From Tepidiforma bonchosmolovskayae (GTDB taxonomy: Bacteria; Chloroflexota; Dehalococcoidia; Tepidiformales; Tepidiformaceae): a stretch of 64,000 nucleotides of DNA. This document shows, piece after piece, positions 17,750 through 29,442 of the stretch. Each line of letters opens with the position of its first letter. The first letter of the stretch is position 1. The notes under the pieces are model-generated. The model did not search any database. It worked only from the letters and a program-made list of their open reading frames with translations, and had not been told where the DNA came from. The DNA lies in the NCBI RefSeq assembly GCF_008838325.1, contig NZ_CP042829.1:744001-808000 (forward strand), in the 5' to 3' direction. A program made the position numbers and the translations under genes.

Positions 17750-17825
17750 GACGGGCGAGGACGAAGGCGGAACCGGGGAGGGCGCCGGCGGCCGCTGGCC
17801 GGCCCGGCGCCCCCGCGGCGGTCTC

Positions 17826-18168
17826 TCAGCCAGTCGTCGCCGGAGTCGCCATCGCGGTCGCCGGAGTCATCGCGGTCGCCGGCGTCGTCGCGGTTGTCGG
17901 TGTCATCGCGGTTGTCGGTGTCATCGCGGTCGCGGGCGTAGTCGCGGTCGCGGGCGTAGTCGCGGTCGGAAGGGGCGGCGCCGGCAGGAGCGGGGCCATG
18001 GTCAGCGGCGGAGAGCACGGGAGCCGGGGCATCGGACGCAGCGGGTTCACCGACCTCCATGGCGACCAGGGCGGCCGGGAGAGCAGCGGCCTTGCCGGCC
18101 GGGTCGTCCCCGGCGTCCGGCGCAGGGGCCGGGGGGTGCGCTGACCGCGACGGCAGCGGCCTGGTCAT
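17826..18168 (-). other. Charged-repeat reading frame out of frame with its likely N terminus
   Basis: A minus-strand frame open from 18168 encodes Ala/Pro-rich sequence, then DRDYARDRDYARDRDDTDNR-type repeats (about 17830-17990), strongly like the charged tails of the neighbours and with C-ending codons throughout. It has no start of its own kind and is offset by one base from the gene starting at 18274. The offset could be repaired at a G6 run (18131-18136). A TGA at 17826-17828 lies in yet another frame; the charged frame itself stays open into the next gene. It may be a sequencing error, a real frameshift, or programmed frameshifting. Confidence 0.45.
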
Positions 18169-18274
18169 CGGCCGGAAGGCCGGGCCGGGGCTCGCCGACA
18201 GCGGCAGCGGCGAGGGCGGCGAGGGAGAACGCCGCGGTCGCGGATGCGGTGAGGATGGTAGCCAGGGTGTTCAC
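18047..18274 (-). CDS. Small exported protein, paralogue 3, apparent frameshift
   Basis: As read, 75 residues: a hydrophobic N terminus (VNTLATILTASATAAFSLAA) related to those at 17688 and 16334, then a short linker and an Arg/Gly-rich end that looks out of frame. GTG 18274 has GGAGGA eight bases upstream and the shared promoter-like motif. Removing one base at the G6 run 18131-18136 would join it to the Asp/Arg repeat frame, giving the same layout as its paralogues. It lies 89 bases after apbE on the same strand. Confidence 0.6.
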   Translation of the reverse strand: MNTLATILTASATAAFSLAALAAAAVGEPRPGLPADDQAAAVAVSAPPGPCAGRRGRPGRQGRCSPGRPGRHGGR

Positions 18275-18303
18275 AGGTCTTCCTCCGTGGCAGGTTGCCG
18301 ACC

Positions 18304-18335
18304 GGTACATCGGAGGAAGGGCGTGACATCGATCA
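18304..18335 (-). promoter_or_regulatory. Shared promoter-like motif, copy 3
   Basis: CCGATGTACC (18304-18313) is identical to copies 1 and 2. Sixteen bases upstream is TGATCG (18330-18335), matching only TGA of the -35-like box. An AT-rich stretch lies upstream. The boxes sit 30 bases before GTG 18274. Confidence 0.45.
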
Positions 18336-18363
18336 TTTTGTTCCCTGAACTTCGATTCCTGTT

Positions 18364-19242
18364 CTACGGAGCAGTCCAGGACGGCGTTGGTGAGGGGGAG
18401 CCGTCGGCGGCGAGGGCGAAGGCGGCGACGCCGCGCAGGGCGGCGAGTTCGAGGCCCTCGTGCCCGCCGATAAGGACGGCTTTGGCCCAGGTTTCGGCTT
18501 CGCGGCAGGTCGGGGCGATGACGGAGACCTGGACGAAGGGCGAGGCTGCCGGCAGGCCGGTGCGGGGGTCGATGAGGTGGTGGGCGGTGCGGCCGTCGGC
18601 GGTGGTCCAGCGGCGGCGGAGGGTCGTGGAGGTGGCGAGGGCGCCGGCAACGATGCCGGACCAGGCGGTTTCGCCGGAGGGGCCCTCGACGGTGAGCTCC
18701 CAGCCGCCGCGGCCGGGGGCTTCTTCGCCGATGCAGCGGATGTCTCCACCGGCATTCACCATCGCGGGCGCCTTCGTGGCAGCTGCCAGGTGCTCGGCGG
18801 CGAGGTCGGCGGTCCAGCCTTTGACGATGCCGCCGAGGTCGAGCCGGCCCTCGCAGAGGCGCCAGCCGGCGGTCGTCCGTTCGATGGCGGTGCGCGGGTC
18901 GGGTGGAGGGAGCGGGACCGGCGCGCCGCCGGAGACGGTGCTGAAGGTGCGGTCGTAGCCGGCGGCTGCGAGCGCCGGGAGGATCAGCGGATTGAAGAGG
19001 CCGTCGGTGGTCTCCCAGGCGGCGAGGGCGAGGGGGAGAATGGCGTCGAGCCAGGGATCGGCGACGGTTTCACCGCGGTTGAGGCGGGAGACGAGGGAGG
19101 ATGGACGGAAGCGGGAGAAGCGCTCCTCCTGCTGGTCGAAGAGGAGGCGGGCCTCGAGGAAGGGGAGCATGGGGCGCTCGTCGGCGATGACGATGAGGTC
19201 GATGCCGGTGTCCATGGCGCGAAAGGATTCGATGTGCTCCAC
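18364..19242 (-). CDS. apbE: FAD:protein FMN transferase (ApbE family)
   Basis: 292-residue enzyme that moves FMN from FAD to a Thr/Ser of extracytoplasmic target proteins. Family blocks: FRAMDTGIDLIV near the start, RFSRFRPSSLVSRLN (41-55), LDLGGIVKGW, APAMVNAGGDIRCIG, HHLIDPRTGLPA, and the late AETWAKAVLIGG in place of the usual ADALATA. Some conserved positions are thus altered. No signal peptide or lipobox is visible. The GTG start at 19242 is chosen because it keeps the FRAM motif. No FMN-binding-domain target was found in the window, so its substrate is unknown; the adjacent exported proteins and haem protein are candidate partners. Confidence 0.85.
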   Translation of the reverse strand: MEHIESFRAMDTGIDLIVIADERPMLPFLEARLLFDQQEERFSRFRPSSLVSRLNRGETVADPWLDAILPLALAAWETTDGLFNPLILPALAAAGYDRTFSTVSGGAPVPLPPPDPRTAIERTTAGWRLCEGRLDLGGIVKGWTADLAAEHLAAATKAPAMVNAGGDIRCIGEEAPGRGGWELTVEGPSGETAWSGIVAGALATSTTLRRRWTTADGRTAHHLIDPRTGLPAASPFVQVSVIAPTCREAETWAKAVLIGGHEGLELAALRGVAAFALAADGSPSPTPSWTAP

Positions 19243-19281
19243 GGCTTTGCCCCTGCGGGGTGAGCATAGGAGGATCGGGGC

Positions 19282-20241
19282 ATGGAGACGACTGACCGCC
19301 CGCCGACCGACCGACCGTATTTCATCGTGAACCCGGCCTCCGGCGGGGGCCGGACCAGGAGCCGGGTGGGGGCGCTGATCGATGCGATTGAGCGGGCGGG
19401 GCTGGAGGCGGACTGCGCATTCACGACGCGCCCGGGCGAGGGGATCGACCTTGCGCGGGAGGCAGTCGCGGCCGGGCGGACGTTCCTGGTGGCGTGCGGG
19501 GGCGACGGGACGGTGAACGAGGTCGTGAACGGGGTCATGGCGGAGGGCGCGGCCGAACGGGTGAAGGTGGGAACCATCGGCATGGGCACGGGGAAGGACA
19601 TCGCGAAGTGCCTGGGCATCGGCCGGGGGTCGCGGGCCCTGCGGGCGATCGCGGAGGGGGCGGAGCGCCGGGTCGACCTCGGGAAAGTGACGGCCGTCGG
19701 CGAGGATGGGAAGGAGCAGGTGCGCTTCTTCCTGCTGGAGGCGTCGGCCGGGTGGGTGCCGGAGATTTCGCAATCGACGCCGCGCTGGCTGAAGCGGCTG
19801 GGGGATACGGCGCCCTACGTGATCATGACGGTGGTGAAGATGCTTGGGCCGATGGGGCGGAGCTTCACGCTGCGGATCGACGGCCAGGAGTACGACGGGC
19901 GGTACAACACCGTGAGCGTGCACAACATGGAGCTCTGGGGCGGCGACCTGGTGGCGGCGCCAGGCGCGGCGCCGGACGACGGACTGTTCGATGTGATCCG
20001 CTGGGGCGACCTCGGCCGGCGGGAGGTGCTGCGGGCGGTTTCGGGGCAGCGGGCCGGGGGCACCCACCTGGAGATGGAGGGGGTGGACCGGCACCCGGCG
20101 AAGGTGGTGGAGCTGTCGTCGCCGGCGCCGACGCGGCTGGACCTGGACGGGGAGCTCGGCGGCTACCTGCCGGCGCGGATCGAGATTGTGCCGGGGGCGA
20201 TCCGGTTCGCGGCGCCGCCGGGGGAACCGGGAGCGCGGTAG
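19282..20241 (+). CDS. Diacylglycerol kinase/YegS-like lipid kinase
   Basis: 319-residue protein of the DAG kinase catalytic family. FIVNPASGGGR (about 14-24) and VACGGDGTVNEVVNGVM (about 72-88) are the nucleotide-binding hallmarks; MGTGKDIAKCLG replaces the usual GTxNDFAR-like block; the C-terminal beta domain includes the LDLDGELGG motif. It phosphorylates a lipid, probably diacylglycerol, at the inner membrane face. The start has AGGAGGA. It is divergent from apbE. Confidence 0.9.
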   Translation: METTDRPPTDRPYFIVNPASGGGRTRSRVGALIDAIERAGLEADCAFTTRPGEGIDLAREAVAAGRTFLVACGGDGTVNEVVNGVMAEGAAERVKVGTIGMGTGKDIAKCLGIGRGSRALRAIAEGAERRVDLGKVTAVGEDGKEQVRFFLLEASAGWVPEISQSTPRWLKRLGDTAPYVIMTVVKMLGPMGRSFTLRIDGQEYDGRYNTVSVHNMELWGGDLVAAPGAAPDDGLFDVIRWGDLGRREVLRAVSGQRAGGTHLEMEGVDRHPAKVVELSSPAPTRLDLDGELGGYLPARIEIVPGAIRFAAPPGEPGAR

Positions 20242-20305
20242 CACGGGCGCGGGAGGCGGCCGTACACTTCAGGGGACAGTTCGTTCGGAACGAAAGGACC
20301 CCTCA

Positions 20306-21490
20306 ATGCGTGAAGTTGTGATTGTAGATGCGGTGCGGACACCGCTTGGCCGGCGCGGCGGCGTGCTCAGCAAGAACCACCCGGTGGAGACCTCGGCACT
20401 GCTGCTCCAGGCGCTGGCGAAGCGGAACAATCTTGACCCGGAGATGGTCGACGACGTGATCTACGGGTGCGTCTCGGAGGTTGGGGCGCAGTCGACGAAC
20501 CTGGCGCGGAATATCGTGCTGACGGCGCGGTGGCCGTACACGATCCCGGGGGTGACGCTGGACCGGCAGTGCAGCTCGGGGCAGCAGGCGGTGCACTTCG
20601 CGGCGAACCAGATCGCCTCGGGGGTGCACGATGTGGTGGTAGCCGGCGGGACGGAGTGGATGTCGCAGATTCCGCTGGGGGCGAACATCGGCCAGGGGCT
20701 GGGATTCCCGTTTACGGACGCGATGCGGGAGCAGTACGACCTGAGCAGCCAGGGCATCGCCGCGGAGCGGATTGCGGAGAAGTGGGGCATCACGCGGGAG
20801 GAGGCGGACGAGTTCGCGGTCGAGAGCCAGGCGAAGGCGGCGCGGGCGCAGGCGGAGGGCCGCTTCAAGAACGAGATGATCCCGGTGCCGGGCAAGAAGA
20901 AGATCAAGAAGGCGGACGGCACCGAGGAGTGGGAGGACGCCATCATCGACTTCGATGAGGGGATCCGGCCCGGCACGACGGTGGAGGTGCTGGCGCAGCT
21001 GAAGCCGAGCTTCAAGGAGAACGGCGTCCACCACGCCGGGAATTCGAGCCAGATTACGGACGGGTCGGCGGCGGTGCTGTTGACGCACCCGGAGAAGGCG
21101 AAGGAGATGGGGTGGAAGCCGCGGGCCCGGATCGTGTCGCAGGCGGTGGTGGGCTCGGACCCGGAGCTGATGCTGACGGGGCCGATCACGGCGACGCCGC
21201 TGGCGCTCCAGCGGGCGGGGCTGACGATGCGGGACATCGACCTGTTCGAGATCAACGAGGCGTTCGCGAGCGTCGTGCTGGCGTGGAAGCGGGAGCTGAA
21301 CCCGGATATGTCGAAAGTGAACGTGAACGGCGGGGCGATCGCGCTCGGGCATCCGACGGGCTGCACCGGCGCGCGGCTGTTCGCGACGCTGATCAACGAG
21401 CTGGAGCGGACGGGCGGCCGCTACGGGCTGATTACGATGTGCGTCGGCGGCGGTATCGGCACGGCGACGGTGATCGAGCGGCTCGACTGA
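20306..21490 (+). CDS. Acetyl-CoA acetyltransferase (thiolase)
   Basis: 394-residue thiolase. The acylated nucleophile is Cys89 in DRQCSSGQQAV; the GHPTGCTGAR histidine and the C-terminal CVGGGIGTA cysteine complete the active site. NEAFA is also present. It either condenses two acetyl-CoA or cleaves 3-ketoacyl-CoA in beta-oxidation. The start ATG 20306 has AAAGGA upstream. It is a single-gene unit ended by a strong hairpin. Many acyl-CoA enzymes in the window suggest a role in fatty acid or steroid-like degradation. Confidence 0.95.
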   Translation: MREVVIVDAVRTPLGRRGGVLSKNHPVETSALLLQALAKRNNLDPEMVDDVIYGCVSEVGAQSTNLARNIVLTARWPYTIPGVTLDRQCSSGQQAVHFAANQIASGVHDVVVAGGTEWMSQIPLGANIGQGLGFPFTDAMREQYDLSSQGIAAERIAEKWGITREEADEFAVESQAKAARAQAEGRFKNEMIPVPGKKKIKKADGTEEWEDAIIDFDEGIRPGTTVEVLAQLKPSFKENGVHHAGNSSQITDGSAAVLLTHPEKAKEMGWKPRARIVSQAVVGSDPELMLTGPITATPLALQRAGLTMRDIDLFEINEAFASVVLAWKRELNPDMSKVNVNGGAIALGHPTGCTGARLFATLINELERTGGRYGLITMCVGGGIGTATVIERLD

Positions 21491-21514
21491 GCCAGCCAGG
21501 AGCAGCGATATGAG

Positions 21515-21546
21515 GGCGGGGCGTCCCGGATCCGGGGCGCCCCGCC
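21515..21546. terminator. Bidirectional terminator-like hairpin between thiolase and BVMO
   Basis: A 9-bp stem (21515-21523 with 21538-21546) encloses a second palindrome CCCGGATCCGGG, making one long hairpin between two convergent genes. Confidence 0.65.
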
Positions 21547-21574
21547 TGTCTATGGGCGCGGGAGCCGCGCAGGC

Positions 21575-25526
<3,952 letters not shown>

Positions 25527-25583
25527 GCGGAGGAGGATACCGCCGGCGTCAGCAGGGCGGGGTCAAGCCGGGAGCGTGCGGCC

Positions 25584-26153
25584 TCAGGCGGGGCGGTAGT
25601 GGAAGGCCGGATTTTCGAGGTACTGGCGGAGGCTCATGCCGTTCTGGTCGCGCTGGGAGAGGACGGGGTTCTTGATCGGCCAGTCGACGCCGATGTCGGG
25701 GTCGTTCCAGGCGATGGCGCCTTCGGAGGGCGGGCTGTAGAGGCCGGTGCACTTATACTGGACCTCGGCGGCGTCGGTGAGGACCTGGAAGGCGTGGCCG
25801 AAGCCCTCGGGCACCCAGAGCTGGCGCATGTTCTCGGCCGTGAGTTCGATGGCGACGTACCTGCCGAACGTGGGGGAGCCGACGCGGAGGTCGACAGCGA
25901 CATCGAGGATGGCGCCGGCGGTGCAGCGGACGAGTTTGCCCATGGGGGCAGTCATGTCCTGGTAGTGGAAGCCGCGGAGGACGGCTTTGCCGGAGCGGGA
26001 GTGGTTGTCTTGGACGAAGTTGGTGGGGAGGCCGTGCTCGCGGAAGCGCTGCTCGTGGTAGACCTCGATGAAGAAGCCGCGCTCGTCGCGGAAGAAGTCG
26101 GTATCGATGACCAGGACGCCTTCGAGCGGCGTCGTGGAGACATGGATGTCCAC
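25584..26153 (-). CDS. rmlC: dTDP-4-dehydrorhamnose 3,5-epimerase
   Basis: 189-residue cupin-fold enzyme of dTDP-L-rhamnose synthesis. The RDERGFFIEVYH block, catalytic His63 in LRGFHYQ, LDVAVDLRVGSPTFG, LWVPEGFGHAFQVL and the WNDPDIGVDWP end are classic. GTG 26153 with GAGGAG six bases upstream lies three bases after the upstream epimerase stop. With rmlD two genes upstream in the same direction it is part of an envelope sugar operon; rmlA and a clear rmlB are not in the window. Confidence 0.95.
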   Translation of the reverse strand: MDIHVSTTPLEGVLVIDTDFFRDERGFFIEVYHEQRFREHGLPTNFVQDNHSRSGKAVLRGFHYQDMTAPMGKLVRCTAGAILDVAVDLRVGSPTFGRYVAIELTAENMRQLWVPEGFGHAFQVLTDAAEVQYKCTGLYSPPSEGAIAWNDPDIGVDWPIKNPVLSQRDQNGMSLRQYLENPAFHYRPA

Positions 26154-26156
26154 GTG

Positions 26157-27197
26157 CTACTCCTCGTCGAACGGTTCGAAGATGCGGGTGGAGGCCTGGT
26201 AGGCCGGGCGGACCTGCTCGAGCAGCTGCATCCAGGCGATGTTGTAGTACTTCGGGTGGCCGAGCTGCTCGACGGGGACGTTGCGGAAGGTTTCGACGAG
26301 CTCGGCGACAGCGTCGGCGGCGGTGGTCGGAAGCTGGATGCCGAGGCGCTGCTTGAGCTTTTCGCCGGAGCAGCGGTAGTTGCGGACGAGGTTGGGGAGG
26401 GGACCATCAATGAGGGCGACGGGCTGGCCGAGGCGGACGAGGGCGGCGGCGACGACTTCGGCGAGCTGGCGAATCTGGTAGTTATCGCCGACGACGTTGA
26501 AGATTTCGCCGGCGACGAGCTCGGAGGGGGCTTCAAGGACGGCGATGTGGGCGTCGGCGAGGTCCTGGACGGAGACGAGGGGGCGCCACATGCGGCCGCC
26601 GCCGTGGAGGATGAGGCGCTGGCGGACGAGGGCATCCTTGACGAAGGTGTTGAGGACGAGGTCGAAGCGCATGCGCGGGCTGAGGCCGAAGACGGTCGCC
26701 TGGCGGAGGATGACGGGCTCGAAGCCGGGGCCGGCGTGGGCCAGGAGGGCCTGCTCGGAGTAGCGCTTGGAGGTTGCGTAGGCGCCGCGCGGTGCGAGGG
26801 GGGCGTTTTCGTCGAGGAGGGTTTCGGCGTCGGGGGCGCCGTCGTAGAGGGAGCAGGAGGAGCCGAAGACGAGGCGGCGGACGCCGGCGGCGATGCACTG
26901 GCGAGCGATGGCATCGGTAGCGGCGGCGTTCATCTGCCAGTTGGCTTCGGGGCTGAACTCGGCGGTGGGGTCGTTGGAGAAGCCGGCGAGGTGGTCGACG
27001 GCGTCGATGCCCTCGAAGACGCCCTCGGGGAGGCGGCGGATATCGGCGTTGACGAGTTCGACGCCGGGTTCGTCGGCATAGTGGGGGAGGCCCCAGAACA
27101 TGCGGTCGACGACGCGGACCTGGTGGCCGCGGGCGAGGAGCTTCGGGACGAGGACGCTGCCGATGTAGCCAGCACCGCCGGTGACGAGGATGCGCAT
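26157..27197 (-). CDS. NAD-dependent sugar-nucleotide epimerase/dehydratase
   Basis: 346-residue extended SDR. The N-terminal Rossmann motif TGGAGYIG is at 6-13, the catalytic GSSCSLYDG region near 114-122, and Tyr-xxx-Lys in AYATSKRYSEQ. The start ATG 27197 has GGAGG six bases upstream. It lies between rmlD and rmlC, so it acts on a nucleotide sugar; it may fill the RmlB (4,6-dehydratase) step or make another sugar. It lacks the typical dehydratase STDEVYG block, so I leave the reaction open. Confidence 0.85.
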   Translation of the reverse strand: MRILVTGGAGYIGSVLVPKLLARGHQVRVVDRMFWGLPHYADEPGVELVNADIRRLPEGVFEGIDAVDHLAGFSNDPTAEFSPEANWQMNAAATDAIARQCIAAGVRRLVFGSSCSLYDGAPDAETLLDENAPLAPRGAYATSKRYSEQALLAHAGPGFEPVILRQATVFGLSPRMRFDLVLNTFVKDALVRQRLILHGGGRMWRPLVSVQDLADAHIAVLEAPSELVAGEIFNVVGDNYQIRQLAEVVAAALVRLGQPVALIDGPLPNLVRNYRCSGEKLKQRLGIQLPTTAADAVAELVETFRNVPVEQLGHPKYYNIAWMQLLEQVRPAYQASTRIFEPFDEE

Positions 27198-27259
27198 CGA
27201 GCCTCCGACCGGGCCATGCGTGGCCCGCATGGTGGTGGATGGTACGGAAGATGCGGGAT

Positions 27260-28117
27260 TCAGGACAGGTCGCCGTACTTTTCGCGGAGGTAGCGTTCGA
27301 GGCCGAAGCGCCAGTGGCGGAGGCGGGGGACGCGCTCTGAGCCCAGCACGCTGTAGAGCGGGCGGCGGACGGGACCGCCGAATTCGGCGGTAGTGGTCGG
27401 CCGGCAATCGGGGGCCAGGCGGCGGAGTTCGAAGATGGCGCGGGCGAAGTCGTACCAGCTGGTTTCGCCGTCGGCGGCGAGGTGGACGGTGCCGCGGAGA
27501 CCCTCGCGGAGGAGTGGGAGAAGCGCCTCGGCAATCTCGGCGGTGTTGGTGGGCGCGGTGACCTGGTCGGCGACGACGCGGATGGGCTGGCCTTCGCGCG
27601 CGAGGCGGAGCATGGTTTCGACGAAGTTGCCGCCCTTGCCGGCGGAGCCGGCGAGCCCGTAGAGGCCGGAGACACGCACGATGAGGTGGTCGGGGTTGGC
27701 GATGCGGACGGCGTCTTCGGTGGCGATCTTGGCGGCGCCGTAGATGTTGAGGGCACGGCGGGCGTCGGATTCGAGGTAGGGGGTGCACTTTTCGCCGTCG
27801 AAGACGTAGTCGGTGGAGAACTGGACGACGGCGGCGCCGGCTTCGCGGGCGGCTGTGGCGACGTTCCAGCCGCCGACGACGTTGACGGTCATTGCCGTTG
27901 CCGGGTCCTGTTCGCAGAGCGGGAGGTTATGGAAGGCGGTCGTGTTGATGACGACGGCGGGGCGGGCCTGCGCGACGAGGGCGCGGACGGCGGCGCGGTC
28001 GGTGACGTCGGCGTCGGCGCGCGTGGCCGGGAGGAGGTCGATGCCGGGCTGGCCGCGCCAGCAGCGGACGATATCGGAGCCGAGCTGGCCGCTGGCGCCG
28101 AGGAGGAGGATGCGCAT
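27260..28117 (-). CDS. rmlD: dTDP-4-dehydrorhamnose reductase-like protein
   Basis: 285-residue SDR of the RmlD family, the last step of dTDP-L-rhamnose synthesis. GASGQLG at residues 8-14 binds the cofactor, VQFSTDYVFDGE carries the catalytic region, and YGAAK the Tyr/Lys pair; TAPTNTAEIAEALL is also typical. The start ATG 28117 keeps the MRILLLGASGQLG beginning. It is first of the three-gene sugar set (rmlD, epimerase, rmlC). Rhamnose would feed a cell-envelope polysaccharide. Confidence 0.92.
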   Translation of the reverse strand: MRILLLGASGQLGSDIVRCWRGQPGIDLLPATRADADVTDRAAVRALVAQARPAVVINTTAFHNLPLCEQDPATAMTVNVVGGWNVATAAREAGAAVVQFSTDYVFDGEKCTPYLESDARRALNIYGAAKIATEDAVRIANPDHLIVRVSGLYGLAGSAGKGGNFVETMLRLAREGQPIRVVADQVTAPTNTAEIAEALLPLLREGLRGTVHLAADGETSWYDFARAIFELRRLAPDCRPTTTAEFGGPVRRPLYSVLGSERVPRLRHWRFGLERYLREKYGDLS

Positions 28118-28168
28118 GGCTCCCGATGCTAGCGGGCGCGGGCACCGGGAGCCAGCGGGGAGCAAGCG

Positions 28169-28567
28169 TCAGCCGCTGACCTGGACGTGTTCGGGCTGGA
28201 TGCGGAAGATGACACGCTGTTCACCGGGCTGGCGGAAGGGGTAGCGGTCCTGGCCGAGGTACTTCTTCGCAAGCCTGTCGATGTGGGCATCGGCGCCCTC
28301 GTGGGTGCGGGCAACGACGCGGCCGCGGACCTGGATGTAGCGGTAGGGGTTCTGCTGGTCGGCAACGGAGATAGCGACGCGGCCGTCGCGGTCGAGGTTG
28401 CGGGTTTTGACGCGGCCCTCGGCGGTGTTGATGAGGATGGTGTCGCCATCAATGTCGACCCAGACCGGCGTGACCTGGGGCGAGCCGTCGGGCATGAGGG
28501 TGGCGAGGTGGCCGAAGTTCGGTTTTTCGAAGAGGTCGCGGTGCGACGCGGGGATGGATGCAGGCAT
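28169..28567 (-). CDS. PPOX-class F420-dependent oxidoreductase-like protein
   Basis: 132-residue split-barrel flavin/deazaflavin-binding protein, similar to Rv1155-type enzymes. FGHLATLMPDGSPQVTPVWVDIDGDTILINT (about 18-48), KTRNLDRDGRVAISVAD and YIQVRGRVV are the hallmark strands. The start has AAGGAGG eight bases upstream. It may reduce a substrate with F420H2 or bind FMN; the sequence alone does not settle the cofactor. Monocistronic. Confidence 0.85.
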   Translation of the reverse strand: MPASIPASHRDLFEKPNFGHLATLMPDGSPQVTPVWVDIDGDTILINTAEGRVKTRNLDRDGRVAISVADQQNPYRYIQVRGRVVARTHEGADAHIDRLAKKYLGQDRYPFRQPGEQRVIFRIQPEHVQVSG

Positions 28568-28685
28568 GTGCAGCCCTCCTTACTGAAGGTGTGAACGTTA
28601 CCCGTTTGACGGTAGCAGCGGGGCGGTTGCAGGCACAACCATACGGGGGCTCGCGCGGTTGGCCGGCGGCGGGTTGAATGGAGGC

Positions 28686-29315
28686 ATGCGCGCGCTGGTG
28701 ATCGCCCATGGGGAGCCGCCCTCGGGCGGGCTGCTGCGGGAGCTCGCGGCGGCGGCGGACCTGGTGGTGGCGGCGGACGGCGGGGCGCTGGTCGCGCTCG
28801 ATGCGGGCATCACGCCGGACGCGGTGGTGGGCGACCTGGACACGATGGACCAGTTTCCGGAGGCGCCGGTGCCGCGGGAGCGGTTCGTGCGGGACCCGGA
28901 CCCGATGACGACGGACCTGGAGAAGGCGGTGCGGTTCGCCCTGAAACGGGGGGCGGAGCGGGTGGATGTGGCGGCGGCCGGCGGCGGGCGGGGCGACCAT
29001 GCGCTGGCGAACCTTTCGGTGCTGGCGGTGTTCCGGGACCACGAGGTGGTGCTGCACGACGACCTGTTCGAGGTGTGGCTGGTACGCGGCCGAACGGAGG
29101 TGCGCGGGGAGCCGGGGACAGTGGTGTCGCTGATTGCGCCGGGCGGCTGCCGGGGTGTGACGACGCGGGGCCTGCGCTGGGAGCTGCAGGATGCCGACCT
29201 CCCGTTCAGCCCGCGGGGTGTGCACAACGAACTGGTGGGTGAGCGGGCGGAGGTGGAGGTCCGAGACGGTGTCCTGCTGGTCTTCCGGGGGCGGTGGGTG
29301 GAGCGTCACCGGTAG
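28686..29315 (+). CDS. Thiamine pyrophosphokinase
   Basis: 209-residue enzyme that makes thiamine diphosphate from thiamine and ATP. VVAADGGALVALDAGITPDAVVGDLDTMD (about 28-56), the DPDPMTTDLEKAVRFAL block and GGGRGDHALANLSVL are the family's ATP and metal motifs, and the C-terminal beta domain is present. ATG 28686 has GGAGG close upstream (three bases), so a slightly earlier start is possible. No thiamine riboswitch was seen. Confidence 0.9.
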   Translation: MRALVIAHGEPPSGGLLRELAAAADLVVAADGGALVALDAGITPDAVVGDLDTMDQFPEAPVPRERFVRDPDPMTTDLEKAVRFALKRGAERVDVAAAGGGRGDHALANLSVLAVFRDHEVVLHDDLFEVWLVRGRTEVRGEPGTVVSLIAPGGCRGVTTRGLRWELQDADLPFSPRGVHNELVGERAEVEVRDGVLLVFRGRWVERHR

Positions 29316-29442
29316 GACAGGCAGGGTAAAGGCGGCCTGACCGGCGGCGCCGGGACGCGTCACCTCCGGGGAGGCTGGCGCCATGGTACAGGTGAGCGGC
29401 GGACGAACCGCCGCAATCCTCTCCGGACAAGGAGCAGACGAG

